Assembly: GCF_010389155.1 (NCBI RefSeq)
Contig: NC_057769.1
Coordinates: 6,696,735-6,760,734 of the forward strand
DNA length: 64,000 nt
Direction: 5' to 3'
Source: Erigeron canadensis
Taxonomy: Eukaryota; Streptophyta; Magnoliopsida; Asterales; Asteraceae
Of the stretch, positions 51,412-62,882 are shown piece after piece (the first letter of the stretch is position 1; each line of letters begins with the position of its first letter). The notes beneath the pieces are model-generated. The model was not told where the DNA came from and did not search any database. It worked only from the letters and a program-made list of their open reading frames with translations. The position numbers and the translations under genes were made by a program.

Positions 51412-52572
51412 CTAAATGGAGTGGGGCGAGATACCCCTTTTTTTCGCCCAAATTTCACCCTCCACACTATCCCCTCTCGACGATTGCGCCCAAACACCCC
51501 TCCCGGCGGATTTTTTTTCGCCCGAAAACTCCATTGACCATTCCTTGTTTTCCGTCCCCAAACCTTTCCAACGGATAGTTTTCAATTTTTTTATTTTTTT
51601 TTGTGTTCTTTCTATATATACATAAACCCACATCCTTTTTACATACAACCAACACAAAACCAAAACAGTACCAACACTCCTCCCAAAATTATATAAATCA
51701 CACACTACATTATTTAACAATTATGGAAGATATCGATGATTTTTCATCTTCTAGTTCGTCATCAAGTGGTGGTTCGACCAATCTAGATGAGGCTATCGAG
51801 GATACAATCGTTTTGACGATAAACACGATGTTAGAAGCCGCAAGAGAAGAAGAAGACGAGGAGTGGGGCGCACCAATACCGCGTGTTCCCGGTTTTAGGC
51901 GAAGGGTGGTCCTAGATCATAGACGGCATGAGGCAAACGAACGGTTGATGCATTTTTGCTTTGTTGACAACCCGGTTGACGTGTTATATACATGTATTAT
52001 TTTACATAACATGATTTTGCAGGATGAAGACAAAGTTTACTGTCAAGACTTCTACGAGCATGACCCGACTTTGGACTAGGATTATTGGATGCAAGAAACT
52101 CCAATGGAGAAGCGGATAGATAACTCAAATGCGGCAGGGAAACACATAACATGTTATTGGCTGATTTGGTGGATCATGTATGGGAGAACCGCACAAGGGC
52201 GAATGAGGAAGAATACGTGCCGCCTACCGTTGAGTCCTACTTTAGCGATGACGACTAGTTTTTATTCTATTTTGTTGTATAGTGTATTAGTGTGTATTTG
52301 AACTTTATTAATCATGTATTTGAACTTTAATAATGAGTTTTTATTCTATTTTGTTTGTATTTTTTATTTATAGTAAGATGTTTATTTTTTTTTAAAAAAA
52401 TAGAGGTGAAAAATAAAAATAAAAAAATTAATGATTGGAATGTGACAAATGTCACAAGTCCCCCCAACCTCAAAACGTGTCTCGCTCCTCCTTTTTTCTA
52501 TCAAAATCTTATTGCTTACATAGCTCTACATGACGGATATCCCCCCTCTCCATCTTGCCCCACTCATTTTAG
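51412..52572 (+). mobile_element. PIF/Harbinger-like deletion derivative
   Basis: Inverted ends CTAAATGGAGTGGGGC (left) and, on the complement of the right, CTAAAATGAGTGGGGC with shared AGAT following. A matching TSD was not confirmed. The element carries 5'-leader-like sequence, then a transposase remnant described separately. It sits about 100 bp right of the hAT element. Confidence 0.65.
51723..52258 (+). pseudogene. Harbinger transposase (ALP1-like) remnant with internal deletion
   Basis: The frame from ATG 51723 begins with an acidic/serine-rich leader (MEDIDDFSSSSSSSSGG). It then gives RRRVVLDHRRHEANERLMHF and CFVDNPV, which is the N-terminal part of PIF/Harbinger-type transposases. 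It jumps directly to YTCIILHNMILQDED, the C-terminal part, so the whole DDE catalytic core is deleted. The frame stops at 52077-52079. After a frame change the true C-terminus is readable (HNMLLADLVDHVWENRTRAN...ESYFSDDD, stop at 52256-52258). It cannot encode an active transposase. Confidence 0.8.
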
Positions 52573-54103
52573 CCTTACTCCTTAGAACAATTGCACATAA
52601 TCGATCATTTAAATATATAAGCAAATGCCAAAACCACTTCAAGGGATTTTTTGTTTATTTTTTCTAAAATATCTTTTAAAATTTTTGCACTCCCTTACAT
52701 TTAAATAATGGCATAGTAATAATTTAAAATTAGTTGAAACCCCTTCCTTACATTATTGTCTAAACATAACTATTGAATACAACTACTATTACTTAATTAT
52801 TCCCTTACTTTTTTTCACTTTTTGTTTTTGTCTCCAAAAACACTCAATAACTTTCTTTCGGGCCAATTAATTAAAGTGGCCAACAAGCACACATGAGCGA
52901 AAGCTAATTTTCCGCAGTAGTATGTAACAGATAATGTATTCGAGAAAAAAAAATAAAAACCTTAATCACTATCATAATTGCATCAATGTATAAAATTAAA
53001 ATGAAAGGATCAATTAGCCTAAAAAATTCTCACATCAAATGCATACTGCGTACAAAACCCCCAAAATACATTGTAGATAAAATGTATAAAATTTTTGATA
53101 TAAAACATCTTATATTTAATTTCTCTCATTTTCTCTCTTTCTCATTTTTTAACCAAACTAATATAATTTTGTAACTCATCAATTACTCAAGTTTAGAATA
53201 TAACAATTGGTATTAGAGGCAATGGTAAACAAACCTACTGCTGTAATTTGAGAATTTGATGGTTTGTGAGCTTATGATTAATTTATATATATATATATTG
53301 TAATATCATATATTCAAAATTAATGCATCATTTTTATATGAGTCCTATCACTCAAAAACACCTGATCAGATTATCCTAGGAATCAAATCTATCAAATGGA
53401 TCTCTCTTTGTGTTGCACATGCCTAGCTTCTACTTTTCAATTATTGAAATGTATATATGCAATTAAGTATATTATATACATACGTGTACTTTATCAATTA
53501 AAAATATACTGTACATGCTTAATACATATCATTTCAAAGTTTATTTCCTTTTACAAATACAATAGATTTGATGCATATTAACACATTTTATCATAAAAGT
53601 ACATATAATTCATTTTCAGAGTTCTGTAGTCTATCATATCTAAGAGCCTTGGTCTTAATCATTTGGATGTCAATATATTAAGAGAAGTTTTCAAGTCATC
53701 GCATAGCTACAATTAGAAGAGGATCAGAGGGGTGTTTGATACATGTTATATGTATTGTCCTTTAAGGGGTTAAATTGGAATCTTGAAATAAGATAATATA
53801 AAAGAGATAACTAATTTATTAAAGGGACTTTGGTACTTTTGGTTGTGGGCTTAAATATTGAAAAAACATTTTTGGCTCATTTTTCTATCTTAATAAATAA
53901 ACTTAAAATGAATTATATTGTAGGCCATCAAGGGAACCATTGGGAATTAAATTATTCACTACAATACCATCCATCCCCCTTCTTCTTTTGTATTTATAAA
54001 GATGGTGATCATAATGCTTTCACCAACACCAAAACAAAAACTAACAAACCCTATTTATAAACTTCATCATATCATCAAGAATTCTATTGATTTTCATTAT
54101 TAT
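52573..54103. other. Upstream region of the LBD29-like gene
   Basis: AT-rich, with no other gene. Two TATA-like words, TATTTATAAAG (about 53990) and TATTTATAAAC (about 54052), precede the ATG. The first is the more plausible TATA box because the second leaves a leader of only about 20 nt. No TGTCTC auxin-response motif was noticed in the last few hundred bases. Confidence 0.4.
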
Positions 54104-55253
54104 ATGATGACAGGATCAGGTTCTCCTTGTGGTGCCTGCAAATTCTTGAGAAGGAAATGTATAAAGGGTTGTGTGTTTGCACCTTATTTTTGTCATGAAC
54201 AAGGAGCTTCACATTTTTCAGCCATTCATAGGGTTTTTGGTGCAAGTAATGTCTCTAAGCTTCTTTCTCAATTGCCTATTAGTGATCGATCTGAAGCCGC
54301 GGTTACCATCGCTTATGAAGCACAAGCTAGGCTTCAAGATCCCATTTATGGTTGTGTTTCTCATATTTTTGCTCTTCAACAACAGGTATATATATATTGT
54401 TTGTTGAATCTACAAGTCGAGTGTCAATCGTCTTAATCCAGGCCGAGCCTTTTTAATTCATGAGTTTATACCAAAAATTGTAATTAAACGTAGTTCATGC
54501 TCTTAATTATATGGCTTTGTATGGAAATTAATCATAATCTTTCTCATGATTTCCAAGTCAATGGGCGTTTGGTTTTCAGAATATATGAGCATTTGGTGGA
54601 ATGAGATTTAGAATTTTTTATGTTAACCTAACATGACAAGAAGGAAAATTCGAATTGAAATCAAAATTCTAATTAATCTTGTTCAATCATAGTTGATCAC
54701 TTCAACTAAAAACCCTAATCTAGCTATTGATCGAATACTCCATCTGTCCCAAAATAATTGTCGATCTTAAGATTTTAGATTGTCCCAAAGTAAATGTTCA
54801 TTACTAATTTGTTTTTAAATTTTTCAGGTGGTTAGCTTACAAACACAATTGGCTTCTCTAAAGGAACTAGCATCACAAAGACTAGTAAATGTGCCCATGT
54901 GTAATTCGGATAATTATACTAATCCAACTAATTATGGAAGACACCCTTCTTACCAACAATCACAAGAAATCAAGAATTGGTTTCATCAAACCGATGATTC
55001 GTGCATGAACATGCCTCAATTCACGACGAACACAACAAACGATGTCACAAACTACAAATCCATGGCAGAAAGCTACGAGAACCCACTTCTTCCGAAAGAA
55101 GAAGATGGGTCGTTTTCTAGCTTTGAAGAAGGTTCAAGCTACTCCATTGATTCTTTGGACATGCAAATAAGTAGCAGCCAACAGCAATGGGGTAGTTATG
55201 GAGACCATGGTGAAGACCTTCAATCAGTTGCTTTTGGTTATAATTATAACTAG
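54104..55253 (+). CDS. LBD29: LOB-domain transcription factor, LBD29/LBD17 type (2 exons)
   Basis: Exons 54104-54385 (94 codons) and 54828-55253 (141 codons plus stop), GT-AG intron, 235 aa. The LOB domain is complete: C-block CX2CX6CX3C at Cys9, 12, 19 and 23 ([16 protein letters not shown]), GAS block [13 protein letters not shown], and the leucine-zipper-like region [20 protein letters not shown] continuing to [21 protein letters not shown] and [24 protein letters not shown] are characteristic of LBD29/LBD17 in class I. In Arabidopsis LBD16, LBD18 and LBD29 act downstream of ARF7/ARF19 in auxin-driven lateral-root initiation. The start at 54104 gives [12 protein letters not shown], as in family members; an in-frame ATG at 54002 would add 34 residues with no resemblance. 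It faces the LBD16-like gene 6.7 kb away. Confidence 0.93.
54736..54805. mobile_element. Stowaway-like MITE remnant in the LBD29-like intron
   Basis: TACTCCATCTGTCCCAAAATAATTGTC matches the terminal repeat of plant Stowaway elements (CTCCCTCCGTCCCAAAATA type). Only one end is clear. A similar isolated end, TACTCCATCCGTCC, is at about 59235. Confidence 0.5.
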
Positions 55254-56252
55254 ATTATTCATAATCGTTATTGATCGATCATGCATCTTTGGGATCATAC
55301 CATCCCGACGAAAATCAATATAAATTTTTTAATGAGTGAGTTCATGAAGATTGTCAAATTTATATCCACATGCTCCTCAATCCAGAGACATGCCTAAATT
55401 AATTTGCCTATTAGTTCTAACTAGCTAGTTAAGTTAAACTAGTTTACAGGACATCCAATTAAGAAATGTTCACATAGTTTGGATTAGCTAGTACATACGA
55501 AGCAATTTTAATGCTCAAATTTCTATCGGTTCTTGCATTTTTTCACAAAACTTTAGGCAATGGAATTATGAATTGAAGGGATGCATTTAAACAAGCTCAA
55601 ATTTCGATATTGCAGTTTCATTTTATAGTGGCAATATTTGCAATGGATTCATCATCTTCACTTGAATTTCAATTCTAGATATCAATGAGCCATGGGATTG
55701 AATAATTAATGTTACGCAATCTAGTGTTTAATTAAGCAATTAACCTTAATTACTACTACTTCAGTGATGATAGAGATGTTTCAAACGCTCTTGTTATAAT
55801 TTAGACTAGCCAGCTAGGGAATGATATATATATATATATATATATGATGGTGATATATATATGTACGTGTGTGTATGATTGTCAATTAAGTGAATTAACT
55901 TCGGTCACATGTTTATTAATTTCAAGTTCATACAACATAACTGTCAATTATTGAGGCATTGGGCTAGCACCTACTAAAAAAGGGGAGCACTTGGCATCAT
56001 ATATATCGTCATATTTTGTTGTTGGTATGCATCACTTATTATCTATCAATTCACATATTGTGACTAATGAGTAGTTGTTGATTTTCTTTGTTCCCAATTA
56101 AGTTTGATGATCCATGTAACATATATATCGAACTTTCACATCATCGATCTATGATCAAGAGGCTAGCTAGCTTGTGACATGATGTACACGTACGGTATCC
56201 AAGATAGGTACCCCTCAATCAAATGATTGCATATATTTTAAGGAAATGTTTA
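55254..56252. other. Downstream of the LBD29-like gene; AT microsatellite
   Basis: No gene was seen. An (AT)n run lies at about 55823-55845, followed by further ATATAT and GTGTGT words. Confidence 0.5.
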
Positions 56253-56423
56253 TCTATAGTACTATAAAAAAATTATACCTTCGTGTTGAAAAATTAATTA
56301 AGATTTTTGAGACATATGAAATTACTATTTTACCCTTAATGAATTAACGACCGTCACCATCCGTCGATGCCACCACATCACTGTCTCTGTCATCGCCGGC
56401 GTATTGCGCGAGAACCATGCTCG
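56253..56423 (+). mobile_element. Helitron-like non-autonomous element, CTCG tail
   Basis: Starts TCTATAGTACTATAAAAAAATT after a host A. It shares ATTTTACCCTTAAT and CATCC(G/A)TCGA(T/C)GCCACCACATC with the copy at 59625, and ends GCGCGAGAACCATGCTCG at 56423. The base after the end is C instead of T. Confidence 0.55.
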
Positions 56424-59400
56424 CAGTGTCCCAATTAAAGGGCTCCGAATTGGGATCATCGATCGGTTGCCTCATCGGTTGATAAACACTATCAGCATTT
56501 CTATTGACAAAGACCTAATACTTGCTTCATCATTTTGATTAACTTTTACACAAATAAAGCCACGATTGAGAAAAAAGAAAAGAAATCATACGCGCGCGGC
56601 CCACTTCCCTCATCAAGAACTCATCGGTACACCGATGAGCCACTGACAAGGCAATTACCAATGCGCCTATTGGCATCACCCTATGTATCACTTTTGTAAC
56701 TTGTATTTTTGGTTCTTCTATCTTTTGGGTTGCAGTAATTGTTAATTGATTGGCTGTCGAGGATATGTTTGTGCTAGATGTAAAGCAAGTACTTAAATAA
56801 GTTGTGTATATAAATTCCTCTTCATAAATAAATCATAATAAAGTGGTTGGCCACATCACATTAATTAGTGTTTCATGTCTAAAATATAGTATGCACACGA
56901 TTACCAACTGAAACTCATTAAACAAATACTTGCACGACCACCCACCTTCACATGGAGCTGAAAAGTTTGAAAATGGTGGTCTCGATCACTCTCACAACTC
57001 ACAATTATTATTATACTTTTGTGTAAGTTCTAGAAGTTTAAAATGGTTAAAAGAATAAGAAGCTTGGTCGATCCAATGATTTCGATAATATATTGCTAAT
57101 TACAATTACAATTGGACAATTGGTCCTACATTGCAACTCTATGTCTATGGGGAAATTCAATTTGGAAAAGTCAAATAGTTTATATAAAAGTTTCTTTATA
57201 TAGAAAGTAAAAACATGTTAACTCACTCCATAGTTTTGCCATCCCTTTAGCTGGCAGCGTGAACCGATAAAGTTTTTTAAAAAACATGTTACAACTTAAA
57301 CATATTATTACTATATATATCATAAAAAGAAAAGCTGTAATTTGACTATACATTTAAATAGATTTCAGGGGAGTGACTAATGACTACTAATGTACTATTT
57401 GACTCTTTACATAGAAAGAAAAGAAGAATGTTACAACTCCTAAATTAAACTAAATTTACGTACCCTATTTTCAAAATTTCCGGTGATAAATAGTTACACA
57501 CAACGACATCTTTTCACTTTTTCGTGTTATTCGCACATTTTAAAGATGATTAGACACTTGGTTCCAAGTTGATTAACTTCATTTTTTTTAACGGCGAATT
57601 TACATGGGCTTGGCAGAATGTCTCTTCATATATAAACTCTAAAGAAAATCTCTGTCAAGAGCATTTTGTGCTCATCATATTTTGAACCCTAGACCTCTCA
57701 ATCTTATAATCCATCATATATCAATCTATATATATAACTTCATCTAATTGGTTTTCTTACACTAATACAACAGAATATAATAATTAATACACTCAGAACT
57801 AGAAAGTTTAATAGTTGATATAAAGAACCTGAAAAAGAAATAAACTAATCGATAGAAAGAAATCTTTCCCCAAAAAAAATGATAAAAAGAAAGAAAGGAC
57901 ATCATCCTGTTTCAAGTTCCATTCAATTCCATAAAAAACACCTAACTTGTGGATCTGTGTTTTGCGGCCCATTGAAATATATGGGCTTTTGTTTTATGTA
58001 GGTCCTATAGTAGGAAACTAGGAATGTAGCTTGTAGCCTTGTAGTAATGCTATCGGTCTCGCATGAGTCGCACCGGACATTGAACTGGCTTAAAATTGGT
58101 CGGTTTATCGTTCAACCGGGTCAGACCGAAAAAACCGATTCATTATATTAAGAATAAGAATACTTAAAACGTTATAGATTAAAACATATGTTGAAAAATT
58201 AACAGAAAAATGTTATATAATCCACATATATATGTTTCTAACTTCTTATATATGTACCTTTTATGGGGCAAAAAAATATATATATATATATATTAACTTT
58301 AGTAATGAACTTATTAAATTACATTTTTACTATGATTTTGTTAACCATATATGATTCTTGTGTTATACTTGGTATCTATAAAAGAACCACTAAGATGGTG
58401 GTTTATTGACAATAAATTGTGTATTTTATCTGTACGTGTTAATGTCACTGGTCACGGAAATCACACCAACTATAATTTTGGATTCGTATAATGAGTCGTT
58501 TTAAGATTACTTTACTAGTTATTCACATAGCGAGTCGTTTTAAGATTAATCTGCTTGCAAAACGAGTGAATCATGTAAACTTGTAAGACAAAAGAAAAAA
58601 AATATTGTACATAGGAATAGTTAACCCCCAAAATATATCTCATGCATCATTATTTACAACATTTTTCAACACATTAATGATAACTATATCTTTAAGTTTA
58701 TAATAACGATATAAATATATCTACTTAACTTTGACATTATGTACAAACCACATTGTATTTCATATACAGTCATCCGAAAAAAATAACGCTTCAAGCTAAT
58801 TAATTTCTAAGATACGGTACTGTCAAATAATTCTACTCTTATATACTTTCTAAAACACAACAATTTACATTGTTTATTGTTAATCTTTTTATTAAAGTAA
58901 TTTGAAGGATCCAAATGAACATGTACTTTATTATGCACTCGTGTTATAGTGTTAGCAAAATGATTAAGAATACATACTTGTTTCTTGCAAATTATGTGTT
59001 GTCGAATAATGTTATTAAAGATGCTATAAAAAATAGATTAAAGAAGTACAAATAATTGGGTTATGGTAGTAAACCAATGATTTGCAGTCAATCAAGGAGA
59101 CATTTTGTCGATTTATTTACTTTAAAAGGTTAACAAGGGGTTAGATTAGGTGAACCTGCTTATTAACTCAATGTTTATTTATGCAGGACCATCATTGACA
59201 TGTTTTTTAATCATTTTTAACGTTACAAAGTAAATACTCCATCCGTCCTTTCTTTAAATTTGTCCTCCAGCAAAAAAAAAAAAAAAATTACAGATAAGTT
59301 AGATTGATATTCGTTTATTTCTCCTTTGCTAAAAAGCATTTCAAAAGTTTTTTATTATTTAACGGCCACCAAAATCGTTCTATCATTTATTTACTAGCTA

Positions 59401-59624
59401 ACAAGGCACTAGATGAGAGTTTAAAACAACACCAAGCATAAACTATTAAATAAATAAATATATTTATCTTTGTAACTTAATATTAAAAAATTAAAAATAC
59501 TCCCATTTGTATCTTCTTTAATTTCTACGCGGGATCCAATGGGTCGACCCAAAATTCAAGGGTTTCACCTCAAGAAAATGTCAACTAATTTTTGGTTTTC
59601 CTAAGTTTTACAAGTACTTCTATA
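56424..59624. other. Intergenic stretch between the two LBD genes
   Basis: No coding region was recognised on either strand. A tract rich in GGTCGGTTT/AACCGGG near 58070-58140 resembles one at 8530-8670. A Helitron-5'-like TCTATATATATAAC occurs near 57725 without an obvious partner. Two TGTCTC words occur (56382-56387 and 57619-57624). Confidence 0.45.
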
Positions 59625-59882
59625 TCTACACTAATATATAAAAATTATATAGTTTTATATTTAAAAGTTTATAATATTGGAACATGCAAAATTACCATTT
59701 TACCCTTAATTACTTACCTTACACAATCATTCCATAATCTTTTAATGAATGTTCATTATCCCTAAAAATCAAATATTTTTGTATCAATTACATAAATCAC
59801 TTGACGATGCTACCACCATCCATCGACGCCACCACATCGCAACTAATGTCATCACCGCAGCATTGCGCGGGTACCATGCTCG
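59625..59882 (+). mobile_element. Helitron-like non-autonomous element, 258 bp
   Basis: Starts TCTACACTAATATATAAAA directly after host A. It contains the CCATCGACGCCACCACATC tract and a GC-rich GCATTGCGCGGGTACC segment, and ends CTCG at 59879-59882 followed by host T. Both insertion-site bases fit the A|T rule of Helitrons. Sequence is shared with 56253-56423. Confidence 0.65.
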
Positions 59883-59919
59883 TTACTTATAAAAAATAGC
59901 CTTTTTTATTTTAGGAAAT

Positions 59920-60124
59920 GTTGAATGTTACACCGTACAATATTACAAAAATACCCCTCTCTTCTTTTTTCTAAATACCCTATTTTTCATTCACTAATTT
60001 AATTATCTCCACAGATATACCTAAAATACCCTTAAAGAAATAAATTATAGTCGTCGTTACCACCACTTGTCGCCGTCATCACCACTACATTACCACCGCC
60101 GCATTATGGCGGGCAACATGCTAG
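59920..60124 (+). mobile_element. Helitron-like tail with perfect CTAG end
   Basis: The segment has a CACCACTTGTCGCCG/CATCACCACTACATTACC tract and a hairpin CCGCCGCATTATGGCGG, then GCAACATG and CTAG (60121-60124) followed by T. The left boundary is approximate. A T run and non-genic sequence continue to 60904. Confidence 0.55.
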
Positions 60125-60904
60125 TTTTAAAGTAAACATTATTAATTATACGTTTGGGAAATAATTATTTAATTATTAAGCAAGTTTCTTTTTTTTTTTT
60201 TCCTTAAAAATCAAATCCTAATATATTTCTATTATAATCTATAAACTCCATAATACTATATTACCAGAATTTGAATCTTGTTCTTTTCTATGATATACCA
60301 AAACCTCTACGCCATACCTAAATAGTGATGGCAATTATTAAGCAAGTTAAGAAAAATATAATAATACTCGATATATATTATAAACCGTTCATTATTTCAG
60401 AAAGCTTAGTGATTAGTTTATAGCGAACTACAGGTGCACACACGATTGTTAAAGTGTCATACTGTCATACCTTGCCATGGTGGATTATCAGTTTATCACA
60501 GATTGGGACTTTCATGAATCAGTCACATATTACATCTAGCGACCTCCAAATAAGTCACAAAAAACACCATGATAAAAAAAAAAAAAAATTTCACGCACAT
60601 CCAAATTATCATGCTTTTAGAGCTCACTGCTAATTATAGAACAAAGAATTTCGTATATGACCAAAATAACGTAACTATTCGTTATGCATAAAAATCTCTG
60701 ACATTCCATGACTTCAAAACTTGTGACTCCAAGTATGATGCCTAAAAATTTATCCAACGACACATTTTAACGATATGAGAATAACATGTTAAAACGAGTC
60801 AAAATAAAGTTGGTGGACTCAGATATTTAATGTTTATTATTACCAAACTGGTTCCAAGGACCACAAAATTTCATAGATTATTGCATTATCACGATATTAT
60901 AAAA

Positions 60905-61055
60905 GAGAAATGCTAAATACTTAGGGCTGTATTTAACGTGTATAAAAAAACTTATACCTTCCATATTAAATGTCCGCCCCCTGATTTTTATGGTAAATGT
61001 ACAAACAGTTTATACACCTTAAACACAGCCCTAAGGGCTGTATTTAGCAAACCCC
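60905..61055 (+). mobile_element. Mutator-like MITE copy 3 (151 bp, 9-bp TSD)
   Basis: Ends are GAGAAATGCTAAATAC on the left and, on the complement of the right, GGGGTTTGCTAAATAC. The perfect 9-bp duplication ATTATAAAA lies at 60896-60904 and 61056-61064. It has the same internal blocks as copies 1 (23314) and 2 (42970). Confidence 0.88.
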
Positions 61056-61989
61056 ATTATAAAAGTATCACTATAGCCTTAAGCTCTACTTGAAGCCGAA
61101 ACCTTAACATATACTAGTTTGTTTGGCCCACGTTCGCAAGCTAAGCGCATTTGACATCCAGTCAAGTTAGCGCTACTAGTACTAGCCCGAGCAGGATGTC
61201 AGGGTAATCCCCGTCCATCAATTAATCTATTATGGTTATTTACATAACTAACTGTTGATCAAGATAGGGGCCTTAATTTTAATATACAGAATAGTATAAG
61301 TAACTCAGGCAATACATAAAAGCTGCTAAATGGAGAACATGTTTTCTCAGCCCAATGTATTATTGCAAAAACAATTAAAAGTAAGGGTCATGAGACTTAA
61401 TTACCAAACATGTTTTTTGATGAACAACGAAAAGGTGAATTGAGGCAAGTCTAGCTTGAAGTAAAAATTGACTTAACTGCGTCCTAACTAGCTAAATCAG
61501 TTAGGACACCTTAGTGAACAATAATAATACATATGCTTTCCATGAATATATATTTCAAAAGGTTGAATCACCCATTTAGACTAGCTTGTTAATAAGGTTG
61601 TTAAAATATATATGTTTAATTACGTTTGTGAAAAGTATATCGATCTACTGCATGCGTCAACTAAATTTATTTTGGATAAGAATCATCTCAAATAATTCTC
61701 CCAATTTGAGGATTTTCAATCTTTAATTGGATTAAAATTCAAATTCAACATTTAAAAATCAAGATAATTGAACTTTGACTCTTAGTGTAAAAAATTGTCA
61801 CCAAGTTAATTATCAAATTCATCATACGCAATTTCAAGAAAATTATAAAGATCCATGCTTTATATTTTAGTCTTATATATCTAACTAGTTAATTACTCTA
61901 GCTATATACATATATTGATCCCATAAAGTCACATATATTGGATGACAAGATCAAACTACATCTAATTAATCTAGATTATAAAATATTAA

Positions 61990-62882
61990 TTAGTTCCTCA
62001 TCATTCTAACCGCAAGTTCTTGAAGCTCATCAAAATCACTTTCAGAAAGTCTCCTCTTGTACAACTCATAATTATGATCATTTTGGCTTTGAATCGAAGG
62101 CCCTTCATTGGTGTAATTTATCGACTCCATCGAACTTTGTGGTGATGTGTTGATGATGTTCTTGAAATTATTTGTAGCATTCATGTAATTCTGATAAGCC
62201 ATTGCTCCATCCATGTTTGAGGTACTCCATTGAGTTTCAACATTTCTTGAATCCATGTAGCTTTGTCCCATTTGAGCTTTCACTTGCATCAATTGTGCTT
62301 GTAAACATGCAACCTAATTTAAGATTCATTTAAAAATAGGAGAAATTACACTCTTAATGAATGACATCATCATATATATAGAAATAATGTACTCTATATA
62401 TATGTACCTAATAGTAATTAATAAAAGGTAAGTATTTAATCAAATGTTAGACATAACTTGTTGCTTATTTAGGAGGAAATTCTATAAGTTATTATTTCAT
62501 ATTATGATATATAAACAATATGAGAGCTAGTATGGTTAACATACTATACAAGCTATATAATTTTATGACAAAATAAGTAATTTTTCTTGAATACCTGTTG
62601 TTGTAAGGCAAAGATATGTGCAACACAGCCATAAACAGGATCTCTGATCCTAGCTTGAGCTTCATAAGCAATGGTGACCACTGCCTCGCAGCGGTCAGCC
62701 ACCGCAACATGATGCAACAATTTCGAGACATTGCTTGCACCAAATACCTTATGAATGGCTGCAAATCGAGCCGGGCCTTGTTCTGAGCAAAAATAAGGGG
62801 CAAAGATGCAATCAGCAGTGCATTTTCGTCTTAGAAACTTGCATGCACCACAAGGTGAGCCAGTTCCTGAGATAGTTGCCAT
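61990..62882 (-). CDS. LBD16: LOB-domain transcription factor, LBD16 type (2 exons)
   Basis: Minus-strand exons 62882-62595 (96 codons) and 62313-61990 (107 codons plus stop), GT-AG intron, 203 aa. The LOB domain is intact: Cys11, 14, 21 and 25 form CX2CX6CX3C ([16 protein letters not shown]). The rest follows as [50 protein letters not shown] and [22 protein letters not shown]. These features fit LBD16 and near relatives, which act under ARF7/ARF19 in lateral-root founder-cell asymmetry. The C-terminal half is Asn/Ser/Met-rich and ends in [17 protein letters not shown]. It converges with the LBD29-like gene. The region 61056-61989, downstream, holds no recognised gene. Confidence 0.93.

Noticed and set aside
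51412..51720. Frames on both strands left of the Harbinger remnant
   Set aside because: Lie in the element's terminal and leader region; antisense or low-complexity shadows.
54002..54103. Upstream in-frame ATG for the LBD29-like gene
   Set aside because: Adds 34 residues unlike LBD N-termini and would remove the best TATA-to-ATG spacing; the [12 protein letters not shown] start fits the family.
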